A stretch of 64,000 nt of DNA from Bacillota bacterium. GTDB taxonomy: Bacteria > Bacillota > Clostridia > Lachnospirales > Lachnospiraceae. Below are positions 44,961-52,082 of this stretch, piece by piece (positions within the stretch are counted from its first letter, which is position 1; each line of letters starts with the position of its first letter). Made by a program: the position numbers and the translations under genes. The DNA lies in contig JAEYGZ010000027.1 of NCBI GenBank assembly GCA_023409535.1, positions 613,653-677,652 of the forward strand. The letters are read 5' to 3'. The notes beneath the pieces are model-generated. The model saw nothing but the letters and a program-made list of their open reading frames with translations. It made no database searches and was not told where the DNA came from.

Positions 44961-45457
44961 TGAAAAAGAAAGAATTAGAACAGGTATTTGAAAAAGCATT
45001 TGATTTTTTAAAAAATGAGTATGGTTTTAATACATTATTAAGCAAAAGAGAAGATTGGGGGTACTATTTTACAGCTGTTAATTCAACTACGGGAATAGAA
45101 ATAAAATATGAATTTAAAGAAGCTTTTATCCAAATTGTTATTTATAGGCTTATTGATGGAGAAATAATAAAAAACATAACAAACGCAATTAAAAACAATG
45201 AGCCAATAACAGGATTTAGCTTGGATTGGATTTTAGCCTTAAAAAATCCGGAGGCACAAATAAAGCCTGCATACGAATATGGAATTGAATCAGAATTCTA
45301 CGAAAAGGAAAATGGACTTAAAAATTATGCATTAATTGCAGCGGAAAGACTAAAAGAATATGCAAGTGATATTCTAAAAGGTGATTTTTCTGCGTTCAGT
45401 ATCCTAGATATAATGGTAAAAGAGAATTACAAAAGTTATTACCAGAATAAAAAGTAA
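44960..45457 (+). CDS. Putative immunity protein of cassette D
   Basis: A 165-residue AT-rich gene whose ATG overlaps the cassette D toxin stop, giving tight coupling. Predicted mixed alpha/beta protein: helical start (EQVFEKAFDFLKNEYGF), beta-rich middle (WGYYFTAVNSTTGIEIKYEF) and a helical C-terminal half (LIAAERLKEYASDIL). No family recognised. Role inferred from position behind the tip. Confidence 0.65.
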   Translation: MKKKELEQVFEKAFDFLKNEYGFNTLLSKREDWGYYFTAVNSTTGIEIKYEFKEAFIQIVIYRLIDGEIIKNITNAIKNNEPITGFSLDWILALKNPEAQIKPAYEYGIESEFYEKENGLKNYALIAAERLKEYASDILKGDFSAFSILDIMVKENYKSYYQNKK

Positions 45458-45521
45458 GGTCACAAAGCAATTGAGGACGTACCTGCTCCTTGCCTCTTGA
45501 ACCATGAACCCGATATTGCCC

Positions 45522-45560
45522 TATTGTAATATTTGATGATATGAATCAAATATTACAATA
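45522..45560. repeat. Perfect 16-base inverted repeat
   Basis: Arms TATTGTAATATTTGAT and its exact complement around a 7-base spacer. It lies between the last complete cassette and a gene fragment. No T-run follows, so simple termination is doubtful. Confidence 0.7.
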
Positions 45561-45567
45561 GTAAGCT

Positions 45568-45693
45568 CTGGAAAAAGCACAGAAAACCATGGTATATGCA
45601 GATTCAAAAAAGTGTTTTACCGTGGAAAATAGTGCTATCGGTTATGAGAAACTAAAGAACCTGCTTGGCAGGGAGAGAATACGTTTTGAATAA
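45568..45693 (+). pseudogene. 3' fragment duplicating the gene at 47789
   Basis: The frame reads LEKAQKTMVYADSKKCFTVE and continues to a stop at 45691-45693. It matches the last ~41 residues of the protein at 47789-48286 (EKVQKMTIYVDSKKCITVEN and on) with clear but imperfect identity. The 5' part is absent. Together with the cassette remnant at 47345, it suggests a rearranged duplication around trmO-merR. Apart from this and the inverted repeat, 45458-45856 holds nothing I recognise. Confidence 0.8.
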
Positions 45694-45856
45694 ATAAATG
45701 AATCCTTCTTATATTTACCGAAAAGGTACGGGCAGGATTGCAGCCATGCCCGTACCATAAAGATGGAAATTAGTAATCCGATTGCATGCCCAGTAAAGGC
45801 AGGAAATCAGCCTTTTATGGTACTGTGAAGTAAATGCATTAGAAGAATAAAATATA

Positions 45857-46333
45857 TTAAAAATTAAACTCATTTCCCCAATCGAAACTCCCTGCCTCCT
45901 CTAAACTTGCCGGCCAATGGCAGCACCATTCAGGCACACTGGGAAGTTCCACTCTGTCAAGACTTGGTGTGTACGGCTTTATATCAAGGACTGGAGTGTT
46001 ATCGTTGGCATCGATATAAGCTATTTTAATAATGCCGCTTTCATAATCAATGTTGATAACTTGTACTGCTGTTAAGGCAAGCGGGTTAGGCCGGATCGGT
46101 GATCTTGTGGCAAAAATACCCATGATTGCAGGAGCCTTTTTATATGGCTGTTGTGTTTCAAGAATGTTCCTTGTTTCTTCCGTATCAAAGTCGCTAAACC
46201 ACCAGATGACATTGAGATGGCTAAAGCCGTCCAATGCTTGTAAAGCCGGAATATACTCCGCATTGAGTTTGATAAAAATTCCATCTTCGTTTACGCTGAT
46301 TTTACCAATAGGGTTTACTTGAAAATTCTGCAT
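45857..46333 (-). CDS. trmO: tRNA m6t6A37 methyltransferase TrmO-like
   Basis: A 158-residue protein of the TrmO/YaeB (UPF0066) family, which uses SAM to methylate N6-threonylcarbamoyladenosine at position 37 of tRNAs. The family signature is clear: GIFATRSPIRPNPLALTAVQ (residues ~73-92), with LDGFSHLNVIWWF before it and the KPYTPSLDRV end-motif. Slightly shorter than enterobacterial YaeB, as is usual in Firmicutes. ATG 46333 has GGAGGA upstream. It has its own MerR-type promoter (46375-46405), just after the terminator of merR. Confidence 0.9.
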   Translation of the reverse strand: MQNFQVNPIGKISVNEDGIFIKLNAEYIPALQALDGFSHLNVIWWFSDFDTEETRNILETQQPYKKAPAIMGIFATRSPIRPNPLALTAVQVINIDYESGIIKIAYIDANDNTPVLDIKPYTPSLDRVELPSVPEWCCHWPASLEEAGSFDWGNEFNF

Positions 46334-46374
46334 ATTTCATTCCTCCGTATGATTTTTATTATTTCTGTAAATCC

Positions 46375-46405
46375 AGTTTAGACTCTCACATCATGTGAGA
46401 GTCAA
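46375..46405 (-). promoter_or_regulatory. MerR-type promoter/operator for trmO
   Basis: On the minus strand: -35 TTGACT (46400-46405), a 19-base spacer, -10 TAAACT (46375-46380). The spacer lies inside a perfect dyad of GACTCTCACA arms around a 3-base centre (46381-46403). A 19-base spacer with such a dyad is the hallmark of promoters that MerR-family regulators activate by DNA distortion. Confidence 0.85.
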
Positions 46406-46408
46406 TAG

Positions 46409-46444
46409 CAAAAAAGCGCCTTGCAGAAAAACTGCAAAACGCTT
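46409..46444 (-). terminator. Terminator of the merR gene
   Basis: On the minus strand AAGCGTTTTGCAG and CTGCAAGGCGCTT pair (two G-U pairs) around TTTTT, then a T-run. It sits between merR and the trmO promoter. Confidence 0.82.
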
Positions 46445-46448
46445 ATAT

Positions 46449-47264
46449 CTAAATGTTTTTTAGCGGAATTTGTATTTCGGTCAGATATTGATCAGGGATT
46501 TCTTCATTCCATGGCCCGCGGTGGATAATTTGCCTGCTTTGACCGGTCATTTTATATTGGTTATGTTCTTGCAGCCAGCCTGCAAATGCAAGGTATGCAT
46601 CCGCAATATTTTCAAAAGACCCATACACCATAGTGCACGCCATGATTGGCACAGACTCCGTATTTCGGTAGGTAAAACCGCCTGCATCCTTTCCCATTCG
46701 GGTCACGGGGGCACATATTTCAATATTAACATTCTTTTCCCTATAGTCTGTATCGTGATAGATGGTAAAGGTATTGTCTGAAATGGCGATATTATTTTCG
46801 GCTGCAAAGCACGACATTTCTTTCCACAATAGACCTTCGGCGTAATAATCGGGAACAATCCGCCTTAAAGAAAATACCTGATAACTGGGAACGGATTTGA
46901 TTGAAACATTATAGTGTATCGTCATTTTTTCCTGCAGAATATCTTTTTTCGCTAATTCGATTTTTGATAGTTTATCCTGTTGGGCTTTTATTGTATTTTC
47001 AATTTCCAGACGTTTATTGTTAAGCTGAGCAGTTATAAATTCATTGTTCCATTGATTAAGTGCACTCGCAATTTCTGCAACAGTAAACCCCAAATCCCGC
47101 AGAAATATAATTTTGTTCAGGCAGGAAATTTGTTCTATGGAATATAACCTGTAATTTGTAAATTTATCAATCTCCGCAGGCTTTAATAAACCTGTTTCAT
47201 CATAATATCTCAACATGCGGATTGATACTTGTGTCAGTTTGGAGAATTCACCTATTTTAAACAT
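46449..47264 (-). CDS. MerR-family regulator with GyrI-like effector domain
   Basis: A 271-residue regulator. The N-terminal winged HTH (FKIGEFSKLTQVSIRMLRYY, then GLLKPAEIDKFTNYRLYS) is followed by a dimerisation coiled coil (~85-120) and a C-terminal GyrI/BmrR-like ligand-binding domain (~125-271, with KSVPSYQVFSLRRIVPDYY and GPWNEEIPDQYLTEIQIPL). Such proteins bind hydrophobic or cationic compounds and activate promoters with 19-base spacers. Exactly that kind of promoter lies downstream, before trmO. ATG 47264 with AGAGGTGG preferred to a GTG at 47273. Confidence 0.88.
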   Translation of the reverse strand: MFKIGEFSKLTQVSIRMLRYYDETGLLKPAEIDKFTNYRLYSIEQISCLNKIIFLRDLGFTVAEIASALNQWNNEFITAQLNNKRLEIENTIKAQQDKLSKIELAKKDILQEKMTIHYNVSIKSVPSYQVFSLRRIVPDYYAEGLLWKEMSCFAAENNIAISDNTFTIYHDTDYREKNVNIEICAPVTRMGKDAGGFTYRNTESVPIMACTMVYGSFENIADAYLAFAGWLQEHNQYKMTGQSRQIIHRGPWNEEIPDQYLTEIQIPLKNI

Positions 47265-47344
47265 TGATACCACCTCTAACTGAAATTATATCGAAGGTAT
47301 ATGGATACTGCAAATATAATTTATATTGTCCTCATGTTGGTGGT

Positions 47345-47505
47345 GAGACATATCTCAAAGCATCGGTGCGTCATTTTTACCAGAAGTGGGATAAGGAGGA
47401 TTAGCTGCCGCAACCGAGGGCTCTCCCTTGCAGGGCAAGTCGGAGCAAGCACATTAATCGATGGAATAGGTTATGGTACATATAACCTTGTAAATGGCAG
47501 TAATG
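47345..47505 (+). pseudogene. Rhs cassette E: decayed pretoxin remnant
   Basis: A ~160-base degraded fifth copy of the pretoxin module, recognisable by GAGACATATCTCA, GGATTAGCTGCCGCAACC and CTCTCCCTTGCAGGGCAAGT, with several indels. No tip remains. The gap 47265-47788 otherwise holds only an AT-rich stretch (47514-47788) in which I see no gene. Confidence 0.82.
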
Positions 47506-47788
47506 GAATTTAGTATACCAAACGAAAAATCAGGCTGCAAAAGCGAGTGCATCGGGAATTTCAATTTTTCAATACTTTTTCTATGAGGTATTTCGGGATT
47601 CATGGAGTATAAACGGGATTCTAAAATTACACTTCAGTTAGTGGATTTTAATGAGTTTACTGGCTATTTTATATTTACAAGCCGATAATAGGGAAAATGT
47701 TCTATATGAAAATAATGTAATAAAAAGTAATATAGAGTAAGAGAATGTGAGAAAGAATAAAATATAGTCAAAATCCAGGAGGTAAATT

Positions 47789-48286
47789 ATGAAATACTTC
47801 AGTTCTGCTATTATTTTAGTGCTTATAGCGTGGTTTTTTCCAGTCATCATAAGATCCAGCAGAAAGGCGGAAGAGTCCATGGCGGATGACAGCTTTATTG
47901 TACGGCAGCCAAAGCCCTTTTTTTGGATAGGAATGATCAGTTTTCTCTTTGCTGCAGCCTTAACAGTACTGTTTACAATATTTAAAAATGATACAGTCGA
48001 CGTATGGGTTTACATCATATTTATCCTTTTTTCCTTGTTAGGGGCTTTATTTGCATATTATTGCAGTCGCTGGAGGATTTGTGTTTCTGATGACAAGCTT
48101 ATTTTTTCTTCTGTTTTTGTTAAAGAGAGAGAAATTGATTTGCTGAGTATTACAAAGGTGGTTGAGAAAGTGCAGAAAATGACAATATATGTGGATTCAA
48201 AAAAGTGTATTACCGTCGAAAACAGTGCTGTCGGTTACGGAAAACTGAAGGACCTGCTTTGCGGCGAGGGAATACATTTTGAATAA
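47789..48286 (+). CDS. Small membrane protein, DUF6560-like
   Basis: A 165-residue protein with three membrane segments (residues ~2-20, 44-66, 72-95) and a cytoplasmic C-terminal beta-rich half (WRICVSDDKLIFSSVFVKER, then KKCITVENSAVGYGKLKDLL). The second half looks like a small PH-like module seen in Clostridial DUF6560 proteins (low-certainty family call). Ribosome site CAGGAGG. A fragment of a paralogue lies at 45568. Function unknown. Confidence 0.68.
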   Translation: MKYFSSAIILVLIAWFFPVIIRSSRKAEESMADDSFIVRQPKPFFWIGMISFLFAAALTVLFTIFKNDTVDVWVYIIFILFSLLGALFAYYCSRWRICVSDDKLIFSSVFVKEREIDLLSITKVVEKVQKMTIYVDSKKCITVENSAVGYGKLKDLLCGEGIHFE

Positions 48287-48379
48287 TACATAAGGTAATG
48301 GTCGACACAAATTTGCTTATGGATTTTATTAAAGAAAAACACGGAAAATGTCGCATACGAACAGCATACGAATTTCTGC

Positions 48380-48408
48380 TTGATTTTAATAAAGTAATGT
48401 GCTAATAT
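48380..48408 (+). promoter_or_regulatory. Possible promoter for the T-box/aspS operon
   Basis: TTGATT (48380-48385), 17-base spacer, TAATAT (48403-48408). A small palindrome GTTAATAC / GTATTAAC follows at 48423-48440. Confidence 0.45.
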
Positions 48409-48461
48409 AAGTCAACAATAGGGTTAATACTTGTATTAACTCGAGAGATATCTATTTATAA

Positions 48462-48772
48462 GTTATCGGCTGAGAAGGAGACTTTATTCTGCCCAATAAT
48501 CGATAGACAGGAATGGTGAGCCACCGACTGAGAGCACACCTGCGGTGATAAGTAGAATACGGAACACTCCGGAGCCTGCGGATTGAAATAGCAGTAGGTT
48601 CGCACGCGGCACGCGTTAAAGTGTATAGCAGAACAGCTCTGTATGAAGTTCTATCGTGTACAAGGTTCTGTTGAAAGAGGAGAGTTATACTCTCAATGCG
48701 GGTGGTACCGCGGGAAATTTTCTGATTTCTCGTCCCGAAGAATGCAAAAAGCATTCTTCGGGGCTTTTTTTA
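48462..48772 (+). ncRNA. T-box riboswitch controlling aspS-gatCAB
   Basis: About 310 bases of leader with Stem I, the T-box sequence (GCGGGTGGTACCGCG, 48698-48712; tRNA-end-pairing TGGT at 48703-48706) and a terminator with arms CCCGAAGAATGC / GCATTCTTCGGG plus a T-run (48734-48771). In Stem I, GGAG / CTCC and TATTCT / AGAATA flank an internal loop whose 3' side reads CGGAACA. This contains GAAC, i.e. overlapping GAA (Glu) and AAC (Asn) codons. Uncharged tRNA should favour antitermination and expression of the amidotransferase operon. Confidence 0.88.
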
Positions 48773-48835
48773 TGCGCGTACAGCAGTGCGCTATCCCCCA
48801 TAAGAATGCAATAACAAGTAATGGAGGTATGCAGC

Positions 48836-50170
48836 ATGGAATTTATTACAGGAATTAAACAGAAAGAAACAAGTGAAATTAGTGATATCCTTGCAAAAGG
48901 AATATCAGGAGCAGTGAAGATTAACGGTTATATCCATACGATCCGTGATATGGGTGAGGTTGCTTTTATCGTACTGCGTAAGCGGGAGGGTTTGGTGCAG
49001 TGTGTCTATGAAGAAGGAGTGACAGACTGTGCATTGAAGGAATTAAAGGAAGGAATGACTGTAGAGGCGGAAGGCAATCTTTTTGCCGAGGAGCGTGCAC
49101 CCCAGGGCTTTGAAGTAAGGCTTACCGGAATAAAGGTGCTTACCTCGCCCAAGGAAGGCACCATGCTGCCTCTTCCCATTTCCAAATGGAAGATGAAGAC
49201 TTCTCTTGAGACGAAGCTCAATTACCGTCCCATTTCCTTACGAAATGTCAGGGAAAGGGCAATCTTTAAAATCCAGGAGGGAATCATTCGAGGCTTCCGT
49301 GATTTTATGTTCTCCCAGGGCTTTACAGAGATTCGGACACCAAAGATTGTAGCAGGCAATGCAGAAGGCGGAGCCAATGTATTTAAGCTGGAGTACTTCG
49401 GAAGTAAGGCGTTCTTGGCGCAGAGCCCCCAGTTTTATAAGCAGACCATGGTTGGGGTGTATGACAGGGTGTTTGAAGCGGCACCGGTATTCCGTGCGGA
49501 GAAGCACAATACCACCAGACATTTGAACGAATATACAAGCCTTGACTTTGAGATGGGGTATATCGACGGGTTTGAGGACATTATGGCCATGGAGACGGAG
49601 ATGCTGCGGTATGTGCTGCATTTCCTCCGGGAGCATTATGCAAAGGAATTAAAGCTGTTGGAAGTAGATTTACCGCAATTTGATAAGATCCCTGCGGTAA
49701 GATTTGACGAAGCCAAGGTTCTGGTATCCGAGAAATACAATCGTAAGATCAAGAATCCCTATGATTTGGAGCCGGAGGAAGAGGTATTGATCGGTAAATA
49801 CTTTAAAGAGGAACACGATAGTGATTTTGTATTTGTCACTCATTATCCTTCCAAGAAGCGGCCCTTCTATGCCATGGATGACCCGGCGGATCCGAAGTTT
49901 ACCTTAAGCTTTGACCTGTTGTTCAAGGGAATGGAGATTACCACCGGCGGACAGAGAATTCATAGCTATGATGCGCAGGTTGCCAAGATGATGGCAAGGG
50001 GTATGAATCCGGAGGAATTCTCGAATTTCCTTATGATCCATAAGCATGGCATGCCGCCTCACGGAGGACTGGGCATAGGTCTGGAGCGATTGACCATGAA
50101 GCTTTTGGATGAGCAGAATGTCAGGGAAACTACCATGTTCCCCAGAGATTTATCAAGGCTTGAGCCATAA
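48836..50170 (+). CDS. aspS: Aspartyl-tRNA synthetase, archaeal-type (probably non-discriminating)
   Basis: A 444-residue class IIb synthetase. The N-terminal OB domain (~15-100, AVKINGYIHTIRDMG) recognises the anticodon. The catalytic domain shows motif 2 (FEAAPVFRAEKHNTTRHLNE) and motif 3 (GLGIGLERLTM). It lacks the large GAD insertion of bacterial AspRS, so it belongs to the archaeal/eukaryal-type AspS2 group, often non-discriminating: it also loads Asp on tRNA-Asn for later amidation. The gatCAB operon immediately downstream supports that. ATG 48836 with GGAGGT. Controlled by the T-box leader. Confidence 0.92.
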   Translation: MEFITGIKQKETSEISDILAKGISGAVKINGYIHTIRDMGEVAFIVLRKREGLVQCVYEEGVTDCALKELKEGMTVEAEGNLFAEERAPQGFEVRLTGIKVLTSPKEGTMLPLPISKWKMKTSLETKLNYRPISLRNVRERAIFKIQEGIIRGFRDFMFSQGFTEIRTPKIVAGNAEGGANVFKLEYFGSKAFLAQSPQFYKQTMVGVYDRVFEAAPVFRAEKHNTTRHLNEYTSLDFEMGYIDGFEDIMAMETEMLRYVLHFLREHYAKELKLLEVDLPQFDKIPAVRFDEAKVLVSEKYNRKIKNPYDLEPEEEVLIGKYFKEEHDSDFVFVTHYPSKKRPFYAMDDPADPKFTLSFDLLFKGMEITTGGQRIHSYDAQVAKMMARGMNPEEFSNFLMIHKHGMPPHGGLGIGLERLTMKLLDEQNVRETTMFPRDLSRLEP

Positions 50171-50239
50171 TTGTCAGGAGAGTTTAAGATTTTCGAAGAA
50201 AGTCATAAGCTTGTAATTCTATAGAAAGGTGGTAATTTT

Positions 50240-50527
50240 ATGAGGATAACGGAAGAAACCGTTCAGTATGTAGCGGCACTTGCGAAGCTGAATGTCTCTG
50301 AAGAAGAGAAGAATAAGGTTGCACAGGATCTGGACCGGATTCTGGATTATATAGAAACCATGAATGGACTGGACACGGAAGGTGTGGAGCCTATGTCCCA
50401 TGTTCTGCCGGTAAAGAATGTATTTCGTGAGGATGAAGTGGTGAATCAGGACAAACGGGAAGAGCTGCTGAAAAATGCTCCCAAACGCATCGGTGACAGC
50501 TTTGCTGTTCCGAAGACAGTTGAATAA
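50240..50527 (+). CDS. gatC: Asp-tRNA(Asn)/Glu-tRNA(Gln) amidotransferase subunit C
   Basis: A 95-residue GatC, the small subunit that wraps GatA and GatB together. The family pattern is clear: ITEETVQYVAALAKLNVSEE at the start, DLDRILDYIETMNGLDTEGV in the middle, and FREDEVVNQDKREELLKNAP at the end. Ribosome site AGAAAGGTGG. It lies between aspS and gatA on one strand with modest gaps, all presumably under the T-box. Confidence 0.95.
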   Translation: MRITEETVQYVAALAKLNVSEEEKNKVAQDLDRILDYIETMNGLDTEGVEPMSHVLPVKNVFREDEVVNQDKREELLKNAPKRIGDSFAVPKTVE

Positions 50528-50591
50528 ACACAGGCAGTGTAATTGATAAAAGTATAAATTATATTGCTGTGAGAAAGGTATGGTTACTATT

Positions 50592-52079
50592 ATGAAGGAT
50601 ATCACGACACTGTCTGCGCTTGAGCTTGGCAGGAGGATTAAGGCAAAGGAAATCACCGTTGCCGAAGCAGTCAAGGCGCAGCTTGAGGTCATAAAGCAAA
50701 GAGATGCTGATTATCATTGTTATATTACGGTTCTGGAGCAGGATGCCCTGGCCCAGGCGGAGCAGGTTCAGAAAAGGATCGATGCCGGGGAATTGGATGG
50801 TTCCCCCCTTGCCGGAGTACCGATGGCAGTCAAGGACAATATCAGTACCAAAGGGGTGAAGACCACCTGCGGTTCTAAGATATTATATAATTTTGAACCG
50901 ACTTATGATGCGACGGTGATTGAGAAGTTAAAGAAAGCAGGAGCGATTATCATAGGAAAGACGAATATGGACGAATTTGCCATGGGAAGTACCACGGAGA
51001 CCTCGTATTTCGGTGAGACGAAGAACCCCTGGAATACCCAATGTGTTCCGGGCGGCTCCAGCGGCGGTTCAGCGTCGGCAGTATCCGCGGAGGAAGCCTT
51101 CTATGCCCTTGGCTCCGATACCGGCGGCTCTATCCGCCAGCCGGCAGGCTACTGCGGTGTAACAGGGATGAAACCAACCTATGGTACCGTATCCCGCTAT
51201 GGACTGATTGCCTATGCGTCCTCCCTGGATCAGATCGGAACCTTTGGCAGGAATGTATCAGACTGTGCCACGGCTCTTGAGGTAATTTCAGGGCATGACC
51301 TGAAGGACGCAACCTCCGCACCGCAGGAAAGCTATCACTATACGGAAGCACTGGTGGATGATGTGAAGGGAATGCGTATCGGTATTCCGAAGGATTACCT
51401 TGGAGCAGGCATTGAGGAAGAGGTAAAGGAAAGTATCTTAAAGGCGGCCGAGGTCCTGAAATCCAAAGGGGCTATTGTAGAAGAATTCGAGCTTCATAGT
51501 GTGGAATTTGCAGTTCCCTCTTACTATGTAATCGCCTGCGCGGAAGCCAGTTCCAACCTCTCCCGCTTCGATGGTGTGAAATACGGTTACCGTACGCCTG
51601 ACTTTGAAGGCCTGCAGGATGTCTATAAGAAGACCAGAAGCGAAGGCTTTGGCAATGAGGTTAAGCGCAGAATGATGATCGGTGCCTTTGTATTAAGCTC
51701 CGGTTACTATGATGCATTTTACAATAAAGCGCTTAAAGTAAGAGCATTGATTAACGAGGGCTTCCAGAAAGCCTTTGAAAAATATGATATCCTCCTTGGA
51801 CCCATTGCTCCGGAGACTGCTCCGAGGCTGGGGGAGAGCCTGTCCGATCCGCTTAAGATGTATCTGTCCGATATTTATACCGTATCAGTAAACCTTGCGG
51901 GACTTCCGGGTATCAGCCTTCCCTGCGGCAGAGATAAGAAAGGATTACCTATCGGACTGCAGTTAATCGGGAAGCATTTTGGAGAGAAGGATATCATTCG
52001 TGCAGCCTACAGTTTTGAACAGGCGGGGACCTATGCACGACCCGCAACTCTTGCCAAAGCACAGGAAAAGGAGGCATAA
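50592..52079 (+). CDS. gatA: Asp-tRNA(Asn)/Glu-tRNA(Gln) amidotransferase subunit A
   Basis: The 495-residue amidase subunit that frees ammonia from glutamine for the amidation done by GatB. The Ser-cisSer-Lys triad is visible: Lys in GVPMAVKDNIS, cis-Ser in GSDTGGSIRQPA, nucleophilic Ser within the preceding GGSSGGSA-type loop. Two in-frame ATGs occur (50580, 50592); the AAAGGT site touches the first, so I chose 50592. The 3' end is 3 bases from gatB. This 5' junction closely resembles that of dapF. Confidence 0.95.
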   Translation: MKDITTLSALELGRRIKAKEITVAEAVKAQLEVIKQRDADYHCYITVLEQDALAQAEQVQKRIDAGELDGSPLAGVPMAVKDNISTKGVKTTCGSKILYNFEPTYDATVIEKLKKAGAIIIGKTNMDEFAMGSTTETSYFGETKNPWNTQCVPGGSSGGSASAVSAEEAFYALGSDTGGSIRQPAGYCGVTGMKPTYGTVSRYGLIAYASSLDQIGTFGRNVSDCATALEVISGHDLKDATSAPQESYHYTEALVDDVKGMRIGIPKDYLGAGIEEEVKESILKAAEVLKSKGAIVEEFELHSVEFAVPSYYVIACAEASSNLSRFDGVKYGYRTPDFEGLQDVYKKTRSEGFGNEVKRRMMIGAFVLSSGYYDAFYNKALKVRALINEGFQKAFEKYDILLGPIAPETAPRLGESLSDPLKMYLSDIYTVSVNLAGLPGISLPCGRDKKGLPIGLQLIGKHFGEKDIIRAAYSFEQAGTYARPATLAKAQEKEA

Positions 52080-52082
52080 GAC

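Noticed and set aside
40526..45457. Prophage or integron explanation for the AT-rich small genes
   Set aside because: No phage structural gene, integrase or recognisable attC consensus is present; Rhs pretoxin homology explains the cassettes better.
47301..47513. 70-codon plus-strand frame
   Set aside because: It is a shifted reading of the decayed pretoxin remnant, not a gene.
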